Positions 51,424 to 62,450 of a DNA stretch of 64,000 nucleotides are shown one piece after another. Within the stretch, counting starts at the first letter, position 1; each line of letters opens with the position of its first letter. The notes below the pieces were generated by a model. The model was not told the DNA's origin, searched no databases, and was given only the letters and a program-made list of their open reading frames with translations. The stretch spans positions 11,802,501 through 11,866,500 of the forward strand of contig AP031356.1 in NCBI GenBank assembly GCA_037833965.1, written 5' to 3'. This DNA is from Marchantia polymorpha subsp. ruderalis. Lineage: Eukaryota > Streptophyta > Marchantiopsida > Marchantiales > Marchantiaceae. The position numbers and the translations under genes were made by a program.

Positions 51424-51431
51424 CTCATGAG
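51424..51431. repeat. Left 8-bp target-site duplication of the hAT element
   Basis: CTCATGAG directly precedes the left terminal repeat and recurs exactly at 54066-54073. It fits the hAT target preference nTnnnnAn. Confidence 0.85.
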
Positions 51432-54065
51432 CAGGCCTCTTTAAAGTAGTACAATCCCCTTATAATACGACGATGTCCTATTCTAAGGCTGGCGCTGTGT
51501 ACTATTTTAACAAGTGCGTGGCGCAGTTGTCGCACTCCGGTCGCACTTTCTTGTACAGCAATTGGAGCCCAACGGAGCTTATGTTCGCGTCAAGCTGATC
51601 GTTGATTCCTGCTGAGCACCATGCCGCCTCGAAGAAAACAGACGGCACGGTCTTTTCCTTACCAAGATAAGTTCAAACTCGAGTTTGGCTTGCGAATGAT
51701 CGCCCACGATGAGAACAAGGGCGTTGTTCAAGCCGTTGTTTATCGCTTTTGCGAGTGCTGGGGCCGCGAGGTCGCAGACGACGAAGTCGCCGATGGACGC
51801 AAGCGGAAGAGAACGACCAATAACAAGCATTGGAAGTACGTGTTTCGTAGCGACAACATCCGCAAGCACATGCAGGAGCAGCACCCTAAGAAGTTTGAAG
51901 AGTACGAAGCGTTGCGAAAGCTGGCCAGTTCCACGCCGGAGGTTCTCAAGGGTTTCTTCGAGCAATCGACGGTTGATGCTTTCTTCGAGAAGCGCACCAC
52001 GGTTGTTGGCCGCAAGAGCATCTTCACAATCGATAAGAGAATCATCAACGTGATCATCCTGGAGTTGTTGATGCCGGCCGCACCGCGGGACGACGACGGC
52101 GGCGAGGGACTTCGTGGCGATCGTGGCATGGATGTTTTCGAGCCTCAGTACGTGATCGAAGACGATGGTACAAGGTAGTGTCTTGCTACAAAATCACGAT
52201 CGCCAATCCGCTGCAGTTCGACTATGTCGTGTCCCTGCTCGCCGCCGGGCTCTCGTTCCGGTAGATCTCGCGAGTAATACTCGAGAACTGCGACCGGCTT
52301 GCTGTGCGTCGAAGACTGGCTGCCTTTCGGATGGAGAGGCTTCATGCTTTTCCCGAATTGTATGTGCCGTTGGCCTACAAATTATTGCGGACGTGATGTC
52401 GAAGTCGTGGGCATTCGCGGTGGCGAGTGATGTATTGACATATGACTTTGCGAACTCTCACCTGGACGTGCGGATTCGATTTCCGGATCTCAAGGTCGGC
52501 GACGATCTTCTATCGTTCCACCTGCTGGCGATACCCTTGTTCGAAGAGTTGCACACTGGAGAGTCTTTGTTCAACTTCTTCGTCAAGGTGTTTGATGCTC
52601 TCTGTCCAATGTGGAAGGATAAGCTCATTGGTTCGTCCACCGATGGAGCGCCAAACATAACAGGCTACAATGTTGGATTCACATCGCAGCTCGCCACTGC
52701 TGTCAGCGGGCCGGCATTCTACCGAGTATGGTGCCTGGCCCATCAGCTGGATCTCATCATCAAGGCCGCGTTGCATGCGATCACTGACACGGGTGGTTTC
52801 CCGTTCATGAGCATTTTGATCACAATCATCGGCTGGCTGCGGCGACAAGAGACTTTAGTTCGCCGAATGGGGAGCAAGTGTTCTTACTACATCAATGTCA
52901 GGTGGACGTCCGTGTTGAAGGTGTGTTTGTTACTGCTTGTGTGTTTTGCTGTCTGGTTGGCTAAGTAATCAATTATATGTTGCTTTCTGTAGGTGCTGAA
53001 GTGGCTGCTCATCATCCGATCCACGGTGTGCAGCTTCTTCGAAGAGAAGCGATACGTATCGGCCCCGCCGAAGGAATGGTGGCTGGTTGCCATCGTTGTC
53101 TACAACTTCCTGCAGAAAGTGAACATCATCTTTGACGCCCTTCAAGTTAAGTCCAATGTTGTCTCCAAGCAGTACGACAACCTACGCGTGCTTCTCGCGC
53201 AGCTCCAGGAGCAATGTTCCGCCGAGCGAGACGAGTCTCGCAGTCTGGACGTGCCAGTGTCATTTGGCGGTAGCACTGTCTCCAAGGTACAGTTCACGGT
53301 GACTGTTGCTGGTTTGGAGCTACTACTCCAAGGCATCGACGTCGATGTTGCCGAGCTTAATGTAGAGCTAGACGCGAGTTGCAGGAGTCGAGTGCTATGT
53401 GGTTGTGCAGTTCTTTATCTCGAAGCCATGATCGGCATGGTCAAGGTGATAGCGGGCAGGCAGTCTTTTGGTCGCGAATCGGCTCCTCTTCCACCTTGTC
53501 TGCCATTGGAGCTGATCAAGACATCGGTGGTGGACTTCGTTTCTTTGGTTGCGAACCACAAGGCGCAGTTGCGGTCGGCTTTCGGGTCCGAATTTATGCA
53601 GACTATTTGCCGGCAACACAAGGACTTGATTCGTATTACCAACCAAGAATCGGCGCTGTTGTCGCAGTTGCAATCCAAGACGCGCAGCGTGTTCTCCAAG
53701 TCCTGATCTCTATGTGGTTCTCGCTTCGTAGAGTTGCAGCAGTTCATGGCGGGTCTCGTGACAGTGATGCCAACGACGAGTCGAGTCGAGGGTGACTTCT
53801 CGCTGATGTGTTACCGTCGCAACTCATATTGTTCCTCTATGACAGACTTTGCTTTGGAAGGCATCATGTACACCAAGCAGTATAGTGCACTTTGGAATGC
53901 GGCAAAACATCTGTAGTACCGTTTCTAGCGATCCCATAAAGAAAACACTTATTTTCTCTGCCTCTGGTCCGGGTTAATGAGAGTGTTCTATTGTAAGGAC
54001 CATCTCGTGTCCTATTTTAGCAACAATAGGAGGAATAGGACATTGTCCTAGAATAGAGAGACCTG
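51432..54065 (+). mobile_element. Complete but inactivated hAT DNA transposon, 2634 bp
   Basis: The element is delimited by 24-bp imperfect terminal inverted repeats (51432-51455 and 54042-54065, 18 of 24 positions matching, starting CAGG) and by identical 8-bp direct repeats CTCATGAG on both sides. Inside is one degenerate transposase gene on the + strand. TSD length, the CAGG termini and the transposase motifs all indicate the hAT superfamily. Subterminal TCCTATT motifs occur near both ends (51475 and 54009-54041). Frameshifts and stops in the transposase make it non-autonomous, though the intact ends could in principle be recognised in trans. Confidence 0.88.
51621..53916 (+). pseudogene. 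hAT transposase pseudogene with a 72-nt intron
   Basis: The N-terminal part (51621-52152) has a BED-like zinc finger (FCECWGRE ... HMQEQHPKKF). The frame then shifts near 52150-52163, shifts again near 52355-52380, and carries a TAG at 52262-52264 in the middle segment (IANPLQFDYVVSLLAAGLSF). The catalytic core (about 52390-52920) shows SHLDVRIRFPDL, HLLAIPLFEELHTGESLF, LIGSSTDGAPNITGYNVGF (catalytic Asp), VWCLAHQLDLI (CxxH) and VRWTSVLK. A GT/AG intron at 52921-52992 keeps the frame. The C-terminal part continues to a TGA at 53704-53706, after which the dimerisation region (TSRVEGDFSLMCYRRN, with the conserved Glu) ends at 53916. Not translatable as one protein. Confidence 0.88.
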
Positions 54066-54073
54066 CTCATGAG
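54066..54073. repeat. Right 8-bp target-site duplication of the hAT element
   Basis: CTCATGAG, identical to 51424-51431, directly follows the right terminal repeat. Confidence 0.85.
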
Positions 54074-56470
54074 AGAACAAAAGTTCATAAGCAGGCATGC
54101 TTCTATTAGTTAGTCGCCTAAATTATATAAATTAACTTGATATAGGCTCGTCAAGAAAGGTTAATTCAGGCTAGCTTCTCAACTTGAATGGACTACATGT
54201 ATCTTTGATGATTGTCCTTGCATCTACTTTGAAGATCTAGAACTCTTGAAACTCTGGAGGTCTTCCTGCCAAAATGAGGGATTGTATTTGAAATTAAAAT
54301 TGTTACTGGCACATAACTTTAAGGTGCAATTATCAAGATGAAAGCTAAACTTACTTATTTTTCATATTCATAATCAGTTAAACTTAATTGTAAATGCATT
54401 ATTCTGATTGGGCAAGAGAATTGTCATGCCGTTACAATATGATGAGCCTGAAGGATGAGCTTGTAGGATGAACCAAGAGGTCAGTTGTCCATTTCTAAAC
54501 ATGGACAACTGGGACTGAAAATACTGACCTAGAGAGAGATTGATGTGACAACTGGGATTGGATGAATTGGAAAATCAATAATAGTGAAGTGGACAATTGG
54601 GACTGAAAATACCGAATTAGAGAGATAGAGATGTGACAATTGGGATTGGATGAACTGGAAAATCAATAATAGTGATGGAGACATCGGAAAATTGCTCAAG
54701 CTCATTAGGTGAATTGTATCTACTTGCCGTGTCATAGGAACATGTCCAAGTTCCCAACTCGTTCCCAAGTTATAAGCGAACTTTTTCTCGTGAAGTCGAA
54801 CGTGTTCGTTGCGTTCAAACCTACTTGACAACACTTTCTTTGTATGAACATTTATGGCGTGTGAGGTTTTAACGCGGATGGATCTATACAGTCATGCATT
54901 AATTTAGGCACAACAACAGGGGCCATTTAGGTAATTTAGACGTGGCCTCATATAATCGCCTAAATTACGCATGCCTTATCATAAGCAATCATGTTGCACA
55001 TAATAAGGTTTCAAACTCAAAGGTGTGAGATGAATCCTAAATCAACACTGAGTGCAAACATTTTTATGCATTAAAGATATGTTGCAAACCAAAAGAAACA
55101 TTGCTATTTTTCTTATCATCTTTTTGGTTTATAACTTGAGTTTGATTGTTTCGTCAAAGTTAATCAACAAAATTAGAACTATGTTTTCCTTCAAATAATG
55201 AACTACCTACAACTAAGCATAATACTACAAAATTCTATAGTTGTTGTTTTTATCTTGAACATATCAACCACAATCACTTTCATATGCTCTAAAATCTATT
55301 AACGAGTTCTAAACTATATCTCATTTCCCTTATCCCAGAAAAATCTCCTACATATGATCTATTGCTAGATAATCATGCAATAAATTAGCATTTTCTCAAA
55401 TTTATTTTCTACTCTCAAAATTTATATTACATTACTGTGAGTCTATAAATTTATTATTTATTGGAAAAATCAACACTTTTTTATCAAATTATTTTTTTTG
55501 CTTCATGTGATATAAGTAAATAGATAATTTAATGATAGTTGCAATTTTAGCATATTATAAATTATTTCAATCATAAAGTATGAAAATGAGTATGCACTTT
55601 GATCCAAGTACAAGAAAGCTTCTATAAGTAGGCCAATGACAAGTTGGTAAGTGATGAAAATGAATTAAACCTACCCAGATTTAGCTTAGTAGCAATAATT
55701 AGAATAAGAAATATCATTTTTTCTTCTGATAATTTTTTTATATAATATCAATACAGAGTTTGAATAAAAACTTTCAAGCAAGTTTGAAGAACTTGTTGTG
55801 TGAGGATTTCTTTCATCAGTTTAAAGTTGGTTTTATATATCATCTTGGAATGTCAATGAGTATTAGGATTTGAATGATGAGTAGAGCATTGTGTGATAGC
55901 ATCTTTGGAACATGGTCAAGTAGATGAATCTTTATCTTATAGAATATCAATGAGTTTCCAGAAAACCTTCTAACTTTAACATGAGTGAAAGTTAGACTGG
56001 AGATCATAGATACATTAAAAAACTAAAATTGGAGGAGTTTGTTATTGTTGATGAGACTTAAGTTAGCAGTAAAACAAAAAATTTCATGATTTCAAGAAAG
56101 CAAAGATTAAATATATCAAAAAATAAAATAATATTTTCAATATTATCATTCTAGTTTTTTAGTGAATGACATGTTCATTTTGGTGAAGAATGAATCTGAC
56201 ATTGATATAAAAATTAGTTGAAGTCTATATTTAAAACAAAGAATTTGTATAAATCCAAGAGTAAATTAGTACTCAATGTGCATATAAAAGGTTAATATGT
56301 TTGAATCAAAGCCTACACATTCAACATCTACTTGGTGAGACATATTTCAAAGAGCTATGCATTTTTTAGCAACGCATGTTAAACTTTTTGCATCTCAGTT
56401 TTGTAGCTTAATGTCATTGAGATGAAATAAATATCATCAATTTTGTTTGACAAAACTGTGGAAAGTGGTA
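54074..56470. other. AT-rich intergenic DNA without a recognisable gene
   Basis: Only short frames are present. Positions 54483-54676 contain a hairpin and an 88-bp tandem duplication. From about 55050 to 56470 the sequence is strongly AT-rich and resembles nothing specific. Confidence 0.5.
54501..54676. repeat. 88-bp tandem duplication (two copies)
   Basis: The block starting ATGGACAACTGGGACTG near 54501 repeats 88 bases later, sharing GGGACTGAAAATAC, GATGTGACAA, TGGGATTGGATGAA and GGAAAATCAATAATAGTGA. A 10-bp-arm hairpin (54483-54510) overlaps its start. Confidence 0.75.
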
Positions 56471-56666
56471 AATATATCAAATTTGTGAGATCCAAAGGAT
56501 CAAAAAGCTAAAAAACACAATACAAAGAATCCAACTTCAAACTAGGAAAGAATCCCTAGCTAGAGCAGAGAGCACTAGAACAATAACATCTCTCATAAAA
56601 CATCCTTAATTGTAAGGCTCAAGTTGTAGTAAAGAATAACAATTCTCAACAACAACTTTATAAGCC

Positions 56667-56703
<37 letters not shown>

Positions 56704-56892
56704 AAGTAACAAACACATGCTCTTCATACTCAACTTTTCTCGTGTCACATAGCCTACAAATACGTTCAATCCTATCAATGTTCAACTAGTGCCCTTCCTC
56801 AATTTCAAGACTATGAGATTTCCTTCTATGCCGAGCAATAATATGACGTAAAGTTGTAGAGATTTTCACAAGTAGGAAACCTTGGTTACAAT
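56471..56892 (-). mobile_element. LINE 3'-end fragment (zf-RVT and 3' tail)
   Basis: This minus-strand fragment is homologous to the 3' end of the LINE at 24418-26810. It shares the tail sequence, the zf-RVT coding segment and the stretch just upstream. An (AT)n expansion at 56673-56698 interrupts it where the other copy has CTCTACATATCTAG. Its upstream part is replaced at about 56893 by the monomer array of a plus-strand LINE. Confidence 0.8.
56673..56698. repeat. (AT)13 microsatellite inside a LINE fragment
   Basis: A perfect AT run that has expanded inside former zf-RVT coding sequence. Confidence 0.85.
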
Positions 56893-57270
56893 GAGTGAGC
56901 CGATTTGAAAAAGTTGTCAAATTCAGAACTTGGAGTTTATGTTGAAAAGGCTAGATCTTGCAATAGCCATAACTTCGTTCTGGAGTGTCAATTGAAGCTA
57001 AAATTTTATAATGATGTCAAATTTAGCTAGATGCACATGCTTGCAAAGTTTTAGCCACAATAGAGTTGGTTTGAAGAAGTTGTTAAATTCAAAACTTTGA
57101 GTTTAGGTTGTGAAGGTTGGATCTTGCGATAGCCATAACTTCACGTTGGAGTCTCAATTGGAGCTGAAATCTTGTGAAATTATTGAGTTTAGCTGAGCGC
57201 ACATTACCATAAAGTTTTAGCCACAATGAAGCTGGTTTGAAAAAGTTAGCAAATTTGAGCTTTGAATTTG
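56893..57270 (+). repeat. 166-bp tandem monomers upstream of LINE ORF1 (probable 5' UTR promoter)
   Basis: About 2.3 copies of a 166-bp unit. GRTTTGAARAAGTTG recurs at 56902, 57068 and 57234, and GCCATAACTTC at 56966 and 57132, each exactly 166 apart. The array ends about 30 bases before the ATG of LINE ORF1 at 57299. A related array in the opposite orientation lies at 59622-60250 next to another LINE copy. Tandem monomers upstream of ORF1 act as promoter in some animal L1 elements; that role here is inference. Confidence 0.8.
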
Positions 57271-57298
57271 TGTAAAACATTGCAAAGTTGAATACATT

Positions 57299-58033
57299 AT
57301 GGCTTCTCAAGACAAGCTACTTAATCTTGTGCAAATAATATTGGAAGATTTGAAAGTGCTACACAAAAAATTTAAGATACAAAATGCTGCTTTGAATGCT
57401 ACAGAATATGAAATTTGGGACTTGAAGTTATCTCACAAAATTTTTGAGAATATCATGCTTGATATTTCTGGATCAGTTGAGGACATTGAAGAGAAGGTCG
57501 GTTGTCCAACTTCAACTATTGTTACTACTGGATTGCATGAAGTGATTAGAAGTCTAGAGGTGAAAATAAAATTATATGTTAAATCTCCAAAATCTACTGA
57601 TATTTATCTCTGTATAGAGCAATAGATTGAAAAGTCAAATCAATTTGCTTATAGAAAGAATGTGACGATTTTTGATCTATCTGAATCTGAAAATGAAGAG
57701 TTGAAGAATGTTGTTACCAAGTATTTGGCTGAAAAAATCCATCATACTTATCCGACTTTGGCTCAAGCTTTCGGTATTGAAAACAAAAAAGTTCAACCTC
57801 GTGACATTATTGTTAAGTTTGTTGATAAAACTCAACGAGATACTGCTATAGCTAACAAGATAATCATCAAAGTACATATGATTTGTTTAGATCCAAATCT
57901 TACACCTCTACAAGTTCAAGCAAGGAGTAAGAGGCTTGCAAAAATCAAAAAAGCTCAAGAAGTAGGTTTTGTCGTTAATTTACGCCATAGTCAAACTTTT
58001 ATTACTCAGAGGAGAGGACAATCATCAATCTAA
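57299..58033 (+). pseudogene. LINE ORF1 (coiled coil plus RRM-like RNA-binding part), one internal stop
   Basis: One frame runs from the ATG at 57299 to 58033, interrupted by TAG at 57623-57625. The N-terminal part is hydrophilic with helical heptad-like spacing (LVQIILEDLKVLHKKFKIQN). The C-terminal part has RDIIVKFVDKTQRDTAIANK and LTPLQVQARSKRLAKIKKAQ, a layout like L1 ORF1 proteins (RRM followed by a basic domain). The product would coat LINE RNA. Confidence 0.7.
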
Positions 58034-58045
58034 CAATCTAAGGGG

Positions 58046-58900
58046 TTGAGAATGTTGATGTGGAACATAAGAGGTCTATCTACATTAAAGTATGTGAATG
58101 CACATCCAATTTGGAAGATGGTGAACATCATCAACATTGTAGAAATTTGGGAGCATGAAAGCAATGCTAAGGAGAGATACAAGGGTTTACTTTGGTGGGA
58201 TCTACTTGAAATCATAGAAATTGACGAGTAGGAATAGGCTTTAGAGGAATTGTTACTTTCATCAGATCTGAATTTTTTCTTATGATACGTTTAAAAAGCC
58301 AAGATATTGAAAAACAATATCATTGGCTTCGTCTTGGATTGGTTGGAGGATCTTACACTTATTTGGCAATTTGTTACTTTGCACCATTATCCATGTAGAT
58401 CTACTCCACCAGCACTTGCAATCGAAGTCAATCATTCAATCAGCTTATAAGAGATGTTCTCACATATCAAGACAAAAGTGAAGTTTTTCTTGTTGAAGAC
58501 TTTAATGCTCACAAACGTTCTGCTCAATTTACACAATTTGATGGTTACTTGTCTTATACTCTTTTGAAGAAGTAAGTATAGTTTGTGGTTTGAAATCTCT
58601 TCTGATACTTCTACAAATAATTTGATGAGCATTTTTTGACTTTTAAAGCCACATGTAATCTGAAAATTCTCAATAGTGTTTTTCTCTTTCCTGACTCTCA
58701 TTCCAATACATGTTTTTCCTCTACCAACGTAAGCATTATTGATTATTTTTTGTCCTTTGTCAATACTAGTTCATTTATCTCAACATTTGATATTATAGAG
58801 ACTCAACGAGAATCATATTATACACCTTTTTTTATTTACTCTTTTATTTTCAAAGTTAATTTCTCTCTCTACATGTCAATATGTTTCTACTTTCCATAAG
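58046..58900 (+). pseudogene. LINE ORF2 endonuclease (EEP) remnant
   Basis: The start MRMLMWNIRGLSTLKYVN matches the N-terminus of apurinic-like LINE endonucleases. Further pieces in shifted frames include GGSYTYLAICYFAP, the catalytic-type motif VEDFNAHKRS (near 58492) and a SIIDYFLSFV piece (near 58735). At least two frame changes and a stop within 58230-58600 show decay. Confidence 0.7.
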
Positions 58901-59219
58901 TTTTGTTTAAATTCTAGTAAGAGAAACTTTATAATGAACATTTACAAGACCTCTTGACTTTTATTTCTTGGAGACTTGATCCACATACATCTAGTTTGCA
59001 ACAATTGAGTTGTTCAAAAACTATGCTTCTAAGTTCTTTTTGAGACATAAGAATCGGAGAGCTAGGGATCTTTCTTGCAATGGAAGGTTTGACTTTGATT
59101 GCAAGCAAGCAAGGGCGAGATCAGTTGAAAAATCTTTGGATATTCACAATCGAGAAGTAGAAACATATTGATGTGATACCTTCAACTTCCAAATTTGATT
59201 TTGTGTAGCAGTCAAGGCA

Positions 59220-60250
59220 ATATTTTGTAACTTAAATGATAAATGGTAAATTGTAAATAGATCAAGCCCGAGGGACCCAAAGGGTCAAAAGGCTAAAAAA
59301 CACAATACAAACAATCCAACTCCAAACTAGGAGAGAACCAAAAGAACCCCCTAGCTAGTGCCCAAAGCACTAGAACGGTAACTAATTATATCTCTAATGT
59401 AACAACCTAAATCATAAGGCTCGAGTTGAAGCAGAGAAAAGAAATTCTCGACATCAACTTTATGCGCCACTCGAATCTCTACATACCTAGAACAAGTAAG
59501 AAATACATGCTCTTCATCCTCAACTTTTCTTCCATCACATAGCTTAAATTCTTGGTAGAGCACTTTCAATTATTTCAAAAATCATCTGCAAAGGATTTAG
59601 TATGTACTCTTGTGAAGCCATCATGTACGCCAATTTGCAAAGTTTACACTCTGTTGTGGTTAAAACTTCGCACAAATGTGTGTCCAACCAAACTCAACAT
59701 CCCACAAAATCTCAACTTCATTTGACACTTCATTGCAAAGTTATGACTACCGTATCATACAAACTACACAACCTAAATTTAAAGTTCCAAATTTGACAAT
59801 TTCTTCAAACCGTCTTTGTTGTGGTTGAAATTTTGCACGCATGTGGGCTCGGTCAAACTCAACAAGTTCACAAAATCTAGGCTCCAATTGCAAAGTTATG
59901 GATACCGCAACATCTAAACTTCACAACCTAAACTGAAAGCTCCAAATTTGACGATTTCTTCAACAATCTTTGTTGTAGTTGAAACTTTGCAAGCATGTGA
60001 AGCCAACCAAATTTGACAATCCCACAAAATCTCAACTCCAGATGACATTTTAGCGCAAGTTTATGGCTAGCACAACATCTAGTTTCCACAACCTAATCTC
60101 AAAGCTTCAAATTTGACAACTTTTATAAACCGTGTTCATTGTGTGTGAAACTTTGCATGCATGTGCGTACAACAAATTTATCAAGCTTACAAAATCTCAG
60201 CTCTAGTTGACATTCTTGCAATAAGTTATGACTACCGCAACATCTAGCCT
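59220..60250 (-). mobile_element. Internally deleted LINE: 5' monomers and ORF1 start fused to the 3' end
   Basis: On the minus strand this copy has the monomer array (60250-59622), the ORF1 start (ATG at 59621-59619, then about 75 bases alignable with 57299-57380) and, after a junction near 59541-59545, directly the zf-RVT coding end (LCDGRKVEDEEHVFLTC) and the common 3' tail down to about 59220. ORF1 body, endonuclease and RT are absent. The junction (AATTTAAG/CTATGTG) shares a G with both parents. Confidence 0.8.
59622..60250 (-). repeat. Four tandem LINE 5' monomers, inverted relative to 56893-57270
   Basis: TTATG landmarks at 59741, 59896, 60061 and 60226 give periods of 155, 165 and 165. 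The reverse complement shares TAGCCATAACTT, GTCAAATTTG, GCACATGC and GCAAAGTTT with the plus-strand array. It ends abruptly at about 60250, where a different repeat begins. Confidence 0.8.
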
Positions 60251-60251
60251 C

Positions 60252-60715
60252 TATCGTGCGAATATGTATAGCCATACACTCTACAGTACGTACACACACA
60301 TAGTACACGAGAGCGTACACACTCAAATGTACCACAACTGAAATAACGTGTTTTTCCCCACTGGCAAACACGTCACGTCTTGATTACGCCACTAGCAACA
60401 AAACCGTCACATCTACATAAGTCAAGCCAAATCCACTCGCCTTGAAAATATAGGTCGACGCTTGAAGACACTCACTCGTTCAATGCTACAGGCTCGACTT
60501 GAAGAACTAACGTTCTTTGAATTATCGTTGACTCTTTAGCCTACAAGAAAAGTAACCTTAGCTCAACGACTATATTTAGTATATACAAAAATACATGACA
60601 GCTGTCGTGCGAATATGTATCGCCATACACTCTACATCGCTGACATGCTACTCACATATATACACACAAACATTTCACACTAGAGCGTACACACTGAAAT
60701 GTACTACAACTCGTT
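60252..60715. repeat. Direct repeats of about 105 bp spaced 350 bp, possibly LTR ends of the gypsy element
   Basis: CGTGCGAATATGTAT, GCCATACACTCTACA and AGAGCGTACACACT occur near 60255-60345 and again near 60605-60700 in the same order. They lie on the 3' side of the minus-strand gypsy element, so they may belong to LTRs, but termini and a second full copy are not identifiable here. Confidence 0.45.
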
Positions 60716-60954
60716 CCTCTAGCTGGCGGTCAGGTCCCTCTAACTCCCAAGTAGCTCTATTTACAACTACATGTTATACACCTTTGTGGATGCGCGAACC
60801 AGTAGGCCGGATGCTATGTCGCCCCATCGTTAATCGCATATCTGCAATTCATAACATGTGAAGATCAAGTCATCTACTCCTTCCAAGCACATCGAGGACA
60901 AACCCATCGTCCAACCGGAACAACATCGATATGTGAAGTAAGTCACGACATGTG

Positions 60955-62450
60955 TCATCCCCTAGAACACCTATCACACACTAACATACAAGCCGCCTGA
61001 CGAGCTGATCCACATAGCATGCACCTCATGCCAGCACATACTATTGCTAAGCTTGGGTACATAGTACTATCCACGTTTGAGAGATGACATGGCGCATAAT
61101 TGCACACATGATACTTCAAAACAACACCGTCACGACCCTTTAACATGAAAACTCCAGAAGCTAACACCTTTCGCACTCGCAAGAGAGTGAGTCCCGCCGT
61201 CACACGTCGGTGCAGTCTGTTATAGATAGACGTAGTCTCCCACATGGAATCTACGAATCGATGGTCAATAACCTCCTCCTCTGATGATTGCGTACTGCTA
61301 CGTATTTCTATGTTGAGCAATCGCAAGATTTTCAAACGCCGCAAGCATACTCTCTGAAAAAGCTCTACACGTTGGGAACATACTCTCATCCACATGTTCG
61401 GATCATCTAGGTTCATCACCTCGCTAGACTCACGACGAATCGATGTAGGCAGGTCTGGATCTTGGCCGTAGAACAGAATATATGGTGAGAAGAAAGCCAA
61501 GGATGCTTGACGACTGTTCCGATATTCCATGGCCAACTTGATAACTGAATATCTCAGTCCCCAAGATGCTCCTTCTATAATCCATATTTGCACAACTCCT
61601 TCTTCACAACACGTTTGTACAACACGTTCAGCCAAACCATCTGCCTCTAGATGATCTCGAGACATGGTTTGATGATCAATCAACGCCTTCTCGCACAACA
61701 CCAGAAACTCACCATGAAACTATGTACCTTAATCGGTCAACACCTAAGCTAGTGCATTAATATGACTAAGCATCCTTTCAAGGAAGACATATGTTGTTCT
61801 CTCACTCGCCTTGTCAAGTCATGCCACCAACTCAATTCACTTGGAGAAATGCTCTACCATGATCAACACATACCGATGATGTCGTGCAATCAAAGGTAAT
61901 GGTCCAGCAAAGTCCAAACTCCTACGGTAATCCAATCCCATGATGGGTAATGGATGTAACTCTGGTGTCGGGACATTAACGATGCGCTCATCCGATCACA
62001 AACCATGCAACGTTATACAAATTGTTGTACATGAGTATGCATACCACGCCACCAATAGTGATTAAGTAGTAAGCTATATGTACGCTTCACTCCAAAATGT
62101 CCCAACTCCTCATGTGGATGTCGCACGATGCGCGCTCTCTGAAATGGATGTGATAATACTCGTACACTACCGTCCTCTCACACTCGGAGAACATGTGCTT
62201 CCTCTAATCGGTATCTCTTTGTTCGTTGGAGAACACGATCTCGCTCCTTGACACCCATTGTGCTTGGACCATACTAGTCCTTAGAAACTCCAATGCTAAG
62301 GCATCATCGTGAATATCATGTTGATTCGTAGCACCATCTTCAATCTCAAGATCTGAAGATTGACCATCTACTCTTTTGACCAGAGCAAGATGTCAAGTGA
62401 TCCTCCCTACTAGAGTCTCCACGCAACAAACACATGAAGGCAATTGCATG
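60955..62450 (-). pseudogene. Gypsy integrase remnant
   Basis: The downstream open piece (61701-60955) has DGLAERVVQT, LAMEYRNSRQASLAFFSPYI and LFYGQDPDLP, the C-terminal half of a Ty3-type integrase core and its follow-on region. Upstream, about 61860-61740, the core continues with stops at usually conserved Trp, Glu and Gln positions (IMVEHFSK-stop-IELVA, VLTD-stop-GT). About 62000-62300 should hold the zinc-binding N-terminus but is too decayed to delimit. Confidence 0.75.

Larger units (their letters stand above)
57271..59165 (+). mobile_element. LINE (L1-like), 5' end, ORF1 and endonuclease, truncated before the RT
   Basis: Downstream of the monomer array come ORF1 (57299-58033) and the start of ORF2 (endonuclease, from about 58046). 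The element can be followed to about 59165, where it encodes CNGRFDFDCKQARARSVEKS, nearly the same as the linker piece of the 26.7-kb LINE. Reverse transcriptase and 3' end are missing in this orientation. Confidence 0.82.
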
